Shown: piece by piece, positions 50,124-59,615 of the stretch | Layout of the letters: every line of letters starts with the position of its first letter | Position numbering within the stretch: the stretch's first letter is position 1 | NCBI GenBank assembly: GCA_965221625.1 | Contig: OZ244903.1 | Location: 434,001-498,000, forward strand | Reading direction: 5' to 3' | Origin: Bin127 sp965221625 | GTDB taxonomy: Bacteria > Chloroflexota > Dehalococcoidia > Lucifugimonadales > Lucifugimonadaceae | DNA: 64,000 nucleotides | Translations under genes and position numbers: made by a program | The notes under the pieces: model-generated | Told to the model about the DNA's origin: nothing | The model's input: the letters and a program-made list of their open reading frames with translations, nothing else | Databases searched by the model: none

Positions 50124-51230
50124 TCACTCCCGGCAACCCGGCACCATCTCGACACGCTGTCGGATACCGCGCGTAATGGTAAAAGTGACGAACACCGCGC
50201 CCCCTATTCCAATGATGCTGAGCCAAGATATCGAGCGGTCGAGTAGCGTCAATGTGAATGAATCGGTGTGGCTTAACCCGGTAAGAACAAGCACGGTTAC
50301 CAAAACCGTCTCGACGAATCCCAGGCCGCCCGGGACTGGGATAGTGGTCATGATGGCGTTGGCGAGCGCGGCGAACATCGCGATGCTCAGGGCCATCTCA
50401 AAACCGATCGCCTGTGCAACGAAGTAAAACCGGCCGACCTCGAGCAGCCAACCGACTATTCCCAAGGCGGTCTGCAGCAACTTGCGGTCGCCGCGGAAAC
50501 TATCCAGAGTCCCAGTCTGAAAGCGAAGATAGTGCATTTGGATCCTCGGTGGCAGGAGTCGCGCAATACTCTCGCCGACGGTCCCCATTAACCCGAGAAT
50601 CGCGAAGAGCAAAAGGACGAGGCCGGAGGCAACCGCGATGACGACTATCGCGACGTCGACGATTGCCCCTGAAGCGGCAAAGCCGTCGACCATCAGTGCC
50701 CACGCCGCAGAGACGATTACCAAAACTAGGACGACGACCATGTCTTGGACCCGTTCAGCGAAAACCGTCCCGAGCGCGGTAGGCATGTCGCTGGAAGTCC
50801 TGTCAGAAAGTGCCCACCCACGGTAGGCATCGCCAATGCGAAAGAACATCACCGAGTTGATGAACCAACCCGAGAGTATTAGCCCAGCCATCGTCAGGGC
50901 AGTCGGGTGTTGCGAGTTCGCACTGTCAGGATCGCCAGATTGTGTGGCTACTCCCTTGTAGATGAGTTGCCAGCGCAAACCGCGGAACCAGAAACTGGTG
51001 TAGTACAACACTGCGGCGAGGATGAACAACCACCAATTGATGCCCGAGAGGTTGGAGATGAAGTCGTCCCACTCGAAGTCGAGGACGCGCCACAGCAGCA
51101 AGCCGATGATGCCAACGCCCAACGCGACACTAAGGAGCGTCGGCACGGAAACAATGCGATTGACGACGTCGTGAACATCGAGGCCTGTGCCTACACCGTT
51201 CGAGATCGGGTTTTTGCGGATGAATCGCAC
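50124..51230 (-). CDS. UPF0104 / lysylphosphatidylglycerol-synthase-TM-like integral membrane protein
   Basis: 368 residues with about eight membrane helices. WFRGLRWQLIYKG, MFFRIGDAYRGWAL, FAERVQDMVVVLVLV and, near the end, TTIPVPGGLGFVETVLV (PGGxGxxE) are landmarks of the AglD2/UPF0104 family. Members flip or transfer lipid-linked precursors; the precise role is unknown. It starts 12 bp after rsmG on the same strand. Confidence 0.85.
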   Translation of the reverse strand: MRFIRKNPISNGVGTGLDVHDVVNRIVSVPTLLSVALGVGIIGLLLWRVLDFEWDDFISNLSGINWWLFILAAVLYYTSFWFRGLRWQLIYKGVATQSGDPDSANSQHPTALTMAGLILSGWFINSVMFFRIGDAYRGWALSDRTSSDMPTALGTVFAERVQDMVVVLVLVIVSAAWALMVDGFAASGAIVDVAIVVIAVASGLVLLLFAILGLMGTVGESIARLLPPRIQMHYLRFQTGTLDSFRGDRKLLQTALGIVGWLLEVGRFYFVAQAIGFEMALSIAMFAALANAIMTTIPVPGGLGFVETVLVTVLVLTGLSHTDSFTLTLLDRSISWLSIIGIGGAVFVTFTITRGIRQRVEMVPGCRE

Positions 51231-51242
51231 TTCGGGAACGGG

Positions 51243-52001
51243 TCAGACGGACGCGGGCCCGCGGATTAATGGCCGTTTTGTGGGCACACCGACGCGCCGC
51301 GGGTAGATCGAGTCCGAGTCGGCGAGTTTTAGGTAGTAGACAATGTTGTCGATCGGTGACTTGCCAGGACACTCCACCTGCTGGATGAACGCCGGACCGC
51401 CGCCTAGTAGCTGCGTGGCGTATGCGGCATCGTCGATCTCAGCGTTGACAAATGATGTGTCCGGCCCTTTCGGCAACACCGCCACACCACCAGGTTTCAG
51501 AAACGGCAACGAGTATTCCAGAAGAACGGGCAAACTGGCTAGGCCCCTCGCAATCGCCAAGTCGAATGTGTGACGATATTGCGGATCGTGTGCCGCGACT
51601 TCAGCGCGAGCGTTCAGAACGACCGCTTCTTGCAAGCCGAGATCGTCGATGACGTGCTCCATGAACGCACATTTCTTGGCGTTGGAGTCGAGTAGCGTTA
51701 GCTTCGATTCTGGGAGCAGTATCTTGAGGGGCAGCCCAGGTATGCCTGCGCCGGAGCCGATATCGATGACGTTGCGCCCCGAAAACCAAGACGCTGTGGA
51801 GACGCTGCCACCAGCAGGGACAGCCACGCGGAACGATCGAATGAAAAGTTCTTCGACAATGTCTTCGGCAGACGTAAGTGCGGTCAGATTCTGCCGTTTG
51901 CCGCGACTTTGGATGAGATGCAAGTAACGCCGGAACTGTTTAATTTGACGCGGTTCGATGTGCACGCCGATCACTTGAGCCGCTTCCGAGATGGCACGCA
52001 T
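51243..52001 (-). CDS. rsmG: 16S rRNA (guanine527-N7)-methyltransferase
   Basis: 252 residues from ATG 52001; the frame continues upstream to 52157 but the earlier part is not family sequence. LIQSRGKRQNLTAL, motif I VIDIGSGAGIPGLPLKILLP and LTLLDSNAKKCAFMEHV are RsmG hallmarks, followed by ARGLASLPVLLEYSLPFLK. It modifies G527 of 16S rRNA with SAM. Followed by the UPF0104 gene. Confidence 0.92.
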   Translation of the reverse strand: MRAISEAAQVIGVHIEPRQIKQFRRYLHLIQSRGKRQNLTALTSAEDIVEELFIRSFRVAVPAGGSVSTASWFSGRNVIDIGSGAGIPGLPLKILLPESKLTLLDSNAKKCAFMEHVIDDLGLQEAVVLNARAEVAAHDPQYRHTFDLAIARGLASLPVLLEYSLPFLKPGGVAVLPKGPDTSFVNAEIDDAAYATQLLGGGPAFIQQVECPGKSPIDNIVYYLKLADSDSIYPRRVGVPTKRPLIRGPASV

Positions 52002-52195
52002 CCTTACGCGTGTCTTGGGGATCGAAACATGCGAAGAGTCGCTGCAACGGGTGTCGGCGATTTGGTGGTAAAGATAGACGTCACGACCATGGTTCCCGTC
52101 CGTGCCGATGCGACCCTTATCGGTAACGACACGCAACTTAACATGATAACCAGTCAAAATTACCCGCCATCAAGCAGAAAGCGCATGCTCCTCAG

Positions 52196-52963
52196 ATGAA
52201 GATTCTCATAACCGGCTCCAGCGGCTTAATCGGCTCAACCTTATGTAATCTTCTCAGCGAAACCGGTCGTTATACCATCTCCGGCATCGATGTAAGTGCC
52301 TCAGAGCACAACGAGTTGGCGTCCTTCACCGAGGTTGACTGCTTCGATTTCGACGCCATGTCTCCGGCGTTCGAAGGTCAAGACGCGGTTGTCCACTTGG
52401 CTGCTAATGCACCCGTTCAGACTCCATGGCCTGACGTGCTGAGAAACAACATCGCCTCGACGCATAACGTCTACGAAGCGGCGCGCCAACACGGCGTAAA
52501 ACGAGTCGTCTTTGCGAGCTCGAACCACGCCGTGGGCAACTTCGAACTCGATGAACCATATCGCAGCATCGGATTAGGCGACTACTCGAAGATCGACAAC
52601 GATCCGACCAACATCCCCCAAGTCGATCACAAAGTGCCAATCCGTCCGGATAGCGATTATGGGGTGAGCAAAGTGTTCGGCGAAGCCACAGGTCGCTACT
52701 ACTCCGAACATTTCGGTTTGGAGGTCGCGTGTCTCCGCATCGGTACGGTAAATCGCGAGAATGTGCCAACCGGCGTCCGGATGCTGGCGACTTGGTTGTC
52801 GTATCGAGATCTTGCCCAGTTGGTCGACCGTTGCTTGACCACACCGCTAAAGTTCGAAATCTTCTACGGTGTCTCGGACAACCGGTGGCGTTTCTGGGAT
52901 ATCGGACATGCGCGCGAGGTCTTGGGTTACGAACCGCAAGATCGGGCTGAGGATCACGCATAG
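52196..52963 (+). CDS. NAD-dependent sugar/uronate dehydrogenase-like SDR
   Basis: 255 residues. GSSGLIGSTL is the dinucleotide loop, AANAPVQTPWPDVLRNNI a conserved block, and FASSNHAVGNF together with DYGVSKVFGE gives Ser, Tyr and Lys. ASSNH(A/V)xG is characteristic of bacterial uronate dehydrogenases, which oxidise hexuronates to aldaro-lactones. The activity is therefore plausible but not certain. It is divergent from rsmG. Confidence 0.82.
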   Translation: MKILITGSSGLIGSTLCNLLSETGRYTISGIDVSASEHNELASFTEVDCFDFDAMSPAFEGQDAVVHLAANAPVQTPWPDVLRNNIASTHNVYEAARQHGVKRVVFASSNHAVGNFELDEPYRSIGLGDYSKIDNDPTNIPQVDHKVPIRPDSDYGVSKVFGEATGRYYSEHFGLEVACLRIGTVNRENVPTGVRMLATWLSYRDLAQLVDRCLTTPLKFEIFYGVSDNRWRFWDIGHAREVLGYEPQDRAEDHA

Positions 52964-53077
52964 GCACCGGTTCCCGATTAACCGCTAACCAAGTGAATGC
53001 GTCGGTATATCGTTAGATTCAGTTTGCCGCGCCCCATGATGCGGTTCATCCTAGTAATTCAATCGTGATACGTGCAA

Positions 53078-55669
53078 ATGACTGCTAACGAAACTGAGAA
53101 CCTCTTAAACAACCCCTACCGGCTTCCTACCTCGGTGGTGCCGAGTCACTACGATCTGCATCTTAAACCTGACCTCGACTCCGAGACATTCAGCGGCACG
53201 GTTAATGTCACCGTAGAAGTCAACGAATCGGTAACCGAGGTCGTCCTCAACGTCAAAGAGATCGACATCCATTCAGCGCGTCTCATCCCGCAATCAGGTG
53301 CCGCGATTGCAGTTAACGACATCGGCTACGACGCGGAGTTGGAGAGAGCGACTCTGCAACTGGATGGCGAGGCGAGATCTGGCAACTATCAACTCGCAAT
53401 GGATTTCAGCGGCATCCTCAATCGAGACCTTGCCGGCTTCTACATGTCCACGTTCACCGACGATTCTGGCACCGAAAGGAAGTTGGCGACTACCCAATTC
53501 GAGAGCACCGACGCTCGACGGTCGTTCCCCTGCTTCGACGAACCGGCTATGAAGGCGACATTCGACGTCACGTTGACCGTGGCGGCGGATCAATTCACCG
53601 TTTCCAACGGTCCAATGGTTTCGGAGGTCCTATCCGATAACGGCACCGAGAAGACGGTGAAGTTCGGTCGGACGATAAAGATGTCGACCTATCTGGTGGC
53701 GTTCGTTGTCGGGCCGATGGCGGCGACAGCCCCTGTCGATGTAGATGGCGTGGAGTTACGCGTTGTCCATCCCATTGGCAAGGACCATTTGACCGGTTAC
53801 GCGCTCAAAGCCGGTCAGTTCGCGCTTAAGTTCTTCGCCGATTACTACGGCATACCGTATCCCGGCAAGAAACTCGACCTCGTGGCCGTGCCCGATTTTG
53901 AGTTCGGCGCGATGGAGAACTTCGGATGCGTCACTTTCCGAGAAGCAATACTTCTCGTCGATACGGAAAAAGCGACACAACCGGAACTGTTGCGGATTGC
54001 AGACGTCATCAACCACGAGCTTGCGCACATGTGGTTCGGCGATCTAGTCACGATGCGTTGGTGGAACGGCATCTGGCTGAACGAGGCGTTCGCAACGTTC
54101 ATGGCAACGCTTTGCACCGACGCCTTCAATCCGGAATGGCGACGCTGGGATCAGTTCAGCCTCGAAAAATCAGCGGCGTTTGACGTCGATTCCCTGGAGA
54201 AAACACGCCCAATCGAGTACGAGGTCAAGTCGCCATCCGACGCCGATGGCATGTTCGACCTTCTCACCTATGAGAAAGGCGGCTCGGTGCTCCGCATGTT
54301 GGAGCAACACCTCGGTGCGGACCGCTTTCGAGATGGCATCCGCCATTACCTAAAGAAGCACGAATACGACAATACTGAAACTTCAGACCTGTGGGACGCG
54401 CTTGAGGAGGTCACCGGCGAACCGGTGCGGACGACGATGGATGCTTGGATCTATCAACGCGGATATCCCATCGTCAACGTGAAGCAATGCGGTGATCGCA
54501 ACAAAACAATCTTGGAGCAAAGCCGTTTCTTCTACAAGACACCAGACGAAGCCGACGACACGGTTTGGCCGATTCCCATCGGATTGAAGTTCGCCGATGA
54601 CAATGGCAAGATTTCGACGCTGAAGATGGTGATGAGCGATGCGGATATCGAGGTACCGGAACTGGTTGGTGCAAAATGGGTTAATTCCAACTCCTCCAGC
54701 AACGGCTTCTATCGCGTCAACTACGCCCCTGAACTGATGTCGTCGCTGCGGGACGCGCTCGATCAACTCGAAGCCGTTGAAAGGTACAGTCTTGCCGATG
54801 ATCAGTGGTCAGCCACGCTTGCTGGGCACGCATCAGCGGTCGATTACGTGAAACTCGCCGAAGGTTATGCGAGCGAGACGGATCTCGACGTGTGGGCACT
54901 GTTGGCAGCCAACCTGTCGAGTTTGGAGCGCATCGTTGAGGACGAATCAGCCCAAAACCGAATGCGTGAGAGACTCGGTGCCCTATACAGAGCCGGATTA
55001 GCAAGATTGACCTGGGATCCCGTTGGTGGGGAGTCTCCGCGTGATCTGGAGTTGCGCGGCGTGTTGGCTCGCTCTCTCGCCGTTACCGCACGCGACGCAG
55101 ATGCCTTGGCACGGATGCGCTCGCTACACAGCCAGTATCTTGAAGGCGAAACGGTCGAACCGAACTTGCTGGCGGCAGCAGCGAACTCAGTCGCCGTGGT
55201 CGGCACTTCGTCAGATTACGGGATATTCGTCGATCGCTTCAAGAACGCCGAAACGCCCCAAGAGGAACGTCGATATCAAAGCCTGCTGGCGGCGTTCCCC
55301 GGCAAGGACGAGATTGCCAACACCCTCAAGATGTGTATCAATGGCGAAGTACGAACTCAGGATGCGCCGTTCCTCGTCGGATCTTCCATGACCAACCGCT
55401 ACCGCGGTGAGATGGCATGGGAGTTCGTTAAGTTGCATTGGGACGACATGTCAGAGCTGTACCCCGAGACGATGATGGTGCGGATGCTTGGTGGTATCAG
55501 GTCACTATCGCAACCTGACGTGGCAACAGACGTGAAAGCGTTCTTCGCTGACCACCAAGTCCCAACCGGCGAGTTGACGCTGGCACAGCACTTGGAGCGA
55601 CTGGAAGTCAACGTTGCCTTCAGGCAGAGAGAAGCCGGCAGGCTCGCCGACTGGCTAAACTCCGATTAG
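53078..55669 (+). CDS. M1 family zinc aminopeptidase
   Basis: 863 residues from ATG 53078 (GTG at 53072 possible). The N-terminal beta saddle (YRLPTSVVPSHYDLHLKPDL) precedes GAMENFGC and the zinc site HELAHMWFGDLVTMRWWNGI followed by WLNEAFATF (HEXXH-X18-E). A C-terminal ERAP1-like helical domain covers about 530-860. No signal peptide is visible, so it is probably cytosolic, removing N-terminal residues from peptides. Its end overlaps the convergent MscS gene by 4 bp. Confidence 0.94.
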   Translation: MTANETENLLNNPYRLPTSVVPSHYDLHLKPDLDSETFSGTVNVTVEVNESVTEVVLNVKEIDIHSARLIPQSGAAIAVNDIGYDAELERATLQLDGEARSGNYQLAMDFSGILNRDLAGFYMSTFTDDSGTERKLATTQFESTDARRSFPCFDEPAMKATFDVTLTVAADQFTVSNGPMVSEVLSDNGTEKTVKFGRTIKMSTYLVAFVVGPMAATAPVDVDGVELRVVHPIGKDHLTGYALKAGQFALKFFADYYGIPYPGKKLDLVAVPDFEFGAMENFGCVTFREAILLVDTEKATQPELLRIADVINHELAHMWFGDLVTMRWWNGIWLNEAFATFMATLCTDAFNPEWRRWDQFSLEKSAAFDVDSLEKTRPIEYEVKSPSDADGMFDLLTYEKGGSVLRMLEQHLGADRFRDGIRHYLKKHEYDNTETSDLWDALEEVTGEPVRTTMDAWIYQRGYPIVNVKQCGDRNKTILEQSRFFYKTPDEADDTVWPIPIGLKFADDNGKISTLKMVMSDADIEVPELVGAKWVNSNSSSNGFYRVNYAPELMSSLRDALDQLEAVERYSLADDQWSATLAGHASAVDYVKLAEGYASETDLDVWALLAANLSSLERIVEDESAQNRMRERLGALYRAGLARLTWDPVGGESPRDLELRGVLARSLAVTARDADALARMRSLHSQYLEGETVEPNLLAAAANSVAVVGTSSDYGIFVDRFKNAETPQEERRYQSLLAAFPGKDEIANTLKMCINGEVRTQDAPFLVGSSMTNRYRGEMAWEFVKLHWDDMSELYPETMMVRMLGGIRSLSQPDVATDVKAFFADHQVPTGELTLAQHLERLEVNVAFRQREAGRLADWLNSD

Positions 55670-56784
55670 TCGTCTCTGACGGCAGCAACGATTTGCTCGG
55701 CCGCTGATGGTTGGGAATCAGCGTCTGGTGGATCGTCGACAACCAAGTGCCGCATCGGGTAGTTGATAACGACGCCTGCTTCACGGAAGCGTTCATGGAT
55801 GAGCTTGATCAACTGACTCTTCAGCTGGAAACTCCCGGCGCGGTCGACTGCTTGCACAAAGACCCAAAAGTCGATGTTCGAATCACCGAAGTTGCTGAAA
55901 CCAGCCCGAGGCTCGCTGTCCGTTACCGCGTACTCAGATTCGACCACCAGCTCGTTCGCCGCCGTCATGATTATGTCCTCGACTTGCGGCAGGTCTGAGT
56001 CGTAACTGACGCCGCCGTTGACGATGGTGTTGATAGCTTGGATCGGACGCGAATAGTTTGTGATCATGTTCTCCGCCATCATCGAGTTAGGGATGATGAC
56101 GAGGTTGTTGAAGCGAGAGCGCACTTTGGTGCTGCGCCACGATATCGCTTCGACGAAGCCAGATGGTCCGCCTTCAATCTCGATGAAGTCGCCAATGTGG
56201 ATTTCGCCCTCGGAGATGACGTAAGTGCCGGCGAAGAAGTTGGACAGCGTGGGTTGTGCTGCCAGAGCAATGGCGATGCCACCGATGCCAAGCGTCGCAA
56301 GCAATGGCGTGATCGCGATGTTAAAGGTGGCCAGTGCCAGCAGGCCCACAATCGCGTACACAATCAGTGGCGTGAGACGCCGCACCGACGGCAAGATCTG
56401 CTCGTCTAACCGCGTCGATGTCGAGGTAGCGATGTCGCGCATGTACCAATCGAAAATGACGTGTGAAACTCGGACAATTCCGAACGCCATGATCGCGATC
56501 ACCACGACGGAGCCCACGCGTTGAACGAAGATCGCCAGATCGGTGTCGATGCCGGAATTGCTTTGCCAGTGATCGATTGCGATTTCAGCGGCGACGGTAG
56601 CACCGGCGATGAGCACTGCGAGCACCAACGGACCGTCGAACGATGCAACGAAACGGCTCTTGAGCGAATCCGGATCGCCAACACGCCCACGGATGATTTT
56701 GATCAGTGCCTGCAACACCGCGGCCACTACGATGGCGGAGATCAACACCACCGTGGCTACCAAGTATTCTCCGTTGTCGACCAT
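55666..56784 (-). CDS. mscS: MscS family mechanosensitive channel
   Basis: 372 residues. Four hydrophobic segments precede the pore helix region LLATLGIGGIAIALAAQPTL. SNFFAGTYVISEGEIHIGDF(I)EIEGGPSGFVEAISWRSTKVR is the conserved beta domain, then NSMMAENMITNYSR and a cytosolic vestibule. It should open under membrane tension on hypo-osmotic shock. Standard small MscS-like layout with a modest C-terminal tail. Convergent with the aminopeptidase gene. Confidence 0.92.
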   Translation of the reverse strand: MVDNGEYLVATVVLISAIVVAAVLQALIKIIRGRVGDPDSLKSRFVASFDGPLVLAVLIAGATVAAEIAIDHWQSNSGIDTDLAIFVQRVGSVVVIAIMAFGIVRVSHVIFDWYMRDIATSTSTRLDEQILPSVRRLTPLIVYAIVGLLALATFNIAITPLLATLGIGGIAIALAAQPTLSNFFAGTYVISEGEIHIGDFIEIEGGPSGFVEAISWRSTKVRSRFNNLVIIPNSMMAENMITNYSRPIQAINTIVNGGVSYDSDLPQVEDIIMTAANELVVESEYAVTDSEPRAGFSNFGDSNIDFWVFVQAVDRAGSFQLKSQLIKLIHERFREAGVVINYPMRHLVVDDPPDADSQPSAAEQIVAAVRDD

Positions 56785-56960
56785 CGTCTGTTAACGTACG
56801 GAATCCATATGTCTTCGGGCACTTTAATCCGGTCTGAACGGCGTGGATACGATTCTATCGCCTAGGCTGGATGCCGTTCGGACAGTGAATGCGCTGGGTG
56901 GGATTGCCGTTCAGACAACTGCGTAGGTTCCGAGAGCGACAATCAATGCGAGACGAATCT

Positions 56961-58981
56961 ATGAGACTGCGCTCGAGGATATTGATGCTGCTCGCTTCAG
57001 TGCTGGCTGCTTCCGCGATCCTGTACGCAATCAATCCGCGGTTATCCGAACTCTGTGCTTGAACGCGGATCGAATACCGGCCCGCTGACGTTCGTGCGCG
57101 TGGTCCCGACAAGACTCCCGTCCTGGAGCCGACGCCGACGATAGCAATCGAGAATACCGTTGTCATCACGGCGGCGCAAAGTGCAATTCCCCGCCTTGCT
57201 CCCGTGCCGACCAACACCGCGACGCCGGTACCGCCTCTGCCGACTCCCTTACCTGAACCAAATGCCGCTGCGACACCAATCCCAACGCCTCCGGCAACTC
57301 CTACACCACGACCCACACCAAAGCCCAGCCTGCCTTCACTGCACAACACCCAAAACGCCCGATGGGTCCAACAATCACATTCAACCTTGCACGAAGGCAT
57401 TATCGAACTTTCTTGGGTCAGCGACGGATTGGACGGTATCGAAAGAGTGGCGATTGACGATCTGCTGTATATCGCCGTCGTCGACCCGAAGCTAACCCAC
57501 GAACTTCTAACGAGGCATTGGCTACGCGATGGCATCGACGCCACGGAGGCAGCAGTTCTCGAAGAGTATTACTTCGTATCACAGGACGATGTCTCGGTGG
57601 CGGAGCTCTTGATTTCGATGCCGTTTATGTCCAGCGTCGAAGCGGCGGATCTCCACGCGCTTGCGGCGATCAATGACATTGTCCGCGAACGGCACGCGGC
57701 GAGTCTCACAGGTTCACAGGTCTTTCGTGCGGGGATCACGGACGAATGGACTCCGGTGATCGCCGCCGCGGGTGCCGTCAACACTGCCGATACATTACGC
57801 GAATACCTAGATGTATTGGCGGTCACCGTTGAAGAAGAGGTGTATACGATCCACGGGGAACCGATGACTATCACGATCGTGCATCCGTCCGGAAGCATCG
57901 CGCTGCAAGACCCGATCTCGGACGCCTTCGAGGCCGTCATCGCCGTCGAAATCATTATGCAACTACCGTTGCCAAAACGCCACGTCGTAATCGTGTTCGA
58001 CTCGCGCGCAGTGAGCGTCGACGCATTCGGGACCAATCACGGATACGCCATCTCAATTGAGGACGAGGACCCTTTAGGCGGACCTTCGACCTTGAGGAGC
58101 GCGCTGTACCACGAGCTGGCGCACTATTGGTGGAGGGGCAACGTCAATTGGATCGACGAAGGTATCGCCGACACAATCGCAACAACCGTCTCCCTGTTCG
58201 TCGGGGACGTGCTCGAGTCGCGCCCGAACCGACGTCAGGAGTGTACGACGCAGAACGTCAGCAGCTTGGGGCACACGCGTCAAAGCGACGAACAGTTTCA
58301 TTGCAACTACTACCTCGGCGAGAAGCTTTCCGCGACCTCCAGGAAGCGACGTCCGCAGAGTCGTTCACGGCGTCAATGCAACGGCTCTACGCGTTGAGTC
58401 AATCCTTGCCGCACCCCGAAACCGTTGACGAATACCGGGCCGGCATAGAAGAAGTGCGTGAATCCTTCCCGGCGCAGTCGGAGACTATTGAACTTCACTA
58501 TTCCGGCGATTTGAACGCGCCGCATCGCTGGGACCCGGACGACGCGATTTCCATTCGCCATCATAGCGCTGTGCGCTGGGTGCAGAAGCCCACATTGGTT
58601 GAAGGCGCAGTCTCCTTCTCCACTGAGTTGACTGGCGACGCTGTCCTCGTATCCAAGACTGCAGCTGAAGCCCGACGAGGCAGATTGGCTACATTCACAG
58701 TAGGTTCGGGTATCGAGACGATAGGTAGCATCCTCCCTCGCTTGTCTGGCGACAGCCTCTGGACGCTTGATGATCCCGCTGACGTCGTCGCCAAACAGTT
58801 CGAGATTGACGGAAACTCGCTGAGCGTCAGTTTCGATTGGCCGGAGGGCGCGGGCGATCCCGTCGGGATGTCGATTAATGTCTGGGGTCATGTTGACACC
58901 GACGGCCTCGCGGAGGACGAAGACGACGCGGACGCACTCGGGATATCCCTAATCCGTCAGCAAGTAACGTTTACGGAGTGA
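56961..58981 (+). pseudogene. Broken gene for a secreted zincin-type protein (in-frame TGA and one frameshift)
   Basis: A signal-anchor-like start at ATG 56961 (or 56946), with RSRILMLLASVLAASAILYA, runs in frame into TGA at 57060-57062. Beyond it the same frame continues with a spacer, a Thr/Pro linker and a domain containing HELAHYWW and WIDEGIAD (HEXXH with a downstream Glu, gluzincin-like, around 58110-58165). Near 58327-58329 the meaningful sequence jumps to the -1 frame. One missing T in the TTT run would restore EKLFRDLQEATSAESF, and that frame then runs to 58981. Without repair, two fragments remain: 57204-58397 (GTG start) and the tail to 58981. It is either a decaying gene or has one or two base-call errors. 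Confidence 0.7.
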
Positions 58982-59052
58982 GGTCCGCACGCGCCTGGGA
59001 TGTATCTCATTGAAAAGGTCGTACCAACCAAATCGCTCGCGATATGATTTGA

Positions 59053-59076
59053 TATATTATTAGTGTCGATAATATA
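59053..59076. repeat. AT-rich inverted repeat (8-bp arms, 8-bp spacer)
   Basis: TATATTAT (59053-59060) and ATAATATA (59069-59076) are perfectly complementary, separated by TAGTGTCG. This is a likely protein-binding site or a small cruciform. Similar AT motifs continue to about 59090. Confidence 0.6.
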
Positions 59077-59150
59077 ATTCAGATATTATTTGTGAAGGAG
59101 CGGAAACAAAAATCTGCTTCACGTTTAATCGAGAGCGAACGATACGCACG

Positions 59151-59182
59151 CAATTGGTCAGACGATCAATTGGTCAGACGAT
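59151..59182. repeat. Perfect tandem duplication of a 16-bp unit
   Basis: CAATTGGTCAGACGAT occurs twice back to back (59151-59166 and 59167-59182) with no mismatch. It is the only short perfect tandem repeat I noticed in non-coding DNA of the window. Confidence 0.85.
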
Positions 59183-59615
59183 ACAGTTAACGCGTTGCGC
59201 TTTCGAGGAGATTTCGATAAGCACAATCCGAGGTGCAACATCACGGCGATGAACCGAGCCACGCCCGCGATACCCTCGAGTGTGAAGGACACAGGCACTT
59301 TGTGCGCGAATGTAATCTCAAAGTTTCGCTTCACGTCGCATAATATCGATGCGTCCTTGCAAAGGGAAGATTTGTTGCGGGTTTAGGTATCAATTTAAAT
59401 CTCCGGTGGCGATCGGTACATCCGCAAAATCGTCCTAACTGGCGATTGTGAACCGTCGTTGTCATTCCTCGGGTACGTTTGAAGTGCCGACTGTTTTGCT
59501 CACCCGGTTTGGCATTTGGTCGTCGAGCTCCGAACTTTGCGAACTGTGCAACGTCCGTCGGTTCAACCGAATTGTGATAAGAATTGGGACAGCGATCAGG
59601 TAGGAGACCGTTGAG

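Larger units (their letters stand above)
58982..59615. other. 634-bp AT-rich intergenic region without a convincing gene
   Basis: The only open frame (59195-59386, 63 codons) shows no family features or ribosome site. The left half is markedly AT-rich around 59040-59100 compared with the surroundings. It contains an inverted repeat and a tandem 16-mer (separate entries). The right end supplies the AGGAG ribosome site (59602-59606) for the UxuA-like gene. It may hold that gene's promoter and an operator. Confidence 0.6.

Noticed and set aside
57060..57062. TGA read as selenocysteine or Trp
   Set aside because: TGA ends other genes in the window normally, and no selenocysteine-type hairpin or redox context is visible after it.
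56855..57544. Minus-strand 229-codon open frame with a Gly/Val-rich stretch
   Set aside because: Again the shadow of a Thr/Pro linker, here in the broken zincin gene; no family motif and no ribosome site.
58320..58335. Programmed -1 frameshift in the zincin gene
   Set aside because: The local sequence AAGCTTTCC is not a canonical X XXY YYZ slippery site and no strong downstream structure is evident; together with the upstream TGA, decay or sequencing error is simpler.
59195..59386. 63-codon open frame in the AT-rich gap
   Set aside because: No ribosome site, no recognisable motif and composition unlike the neighbouring genes; probably chance.
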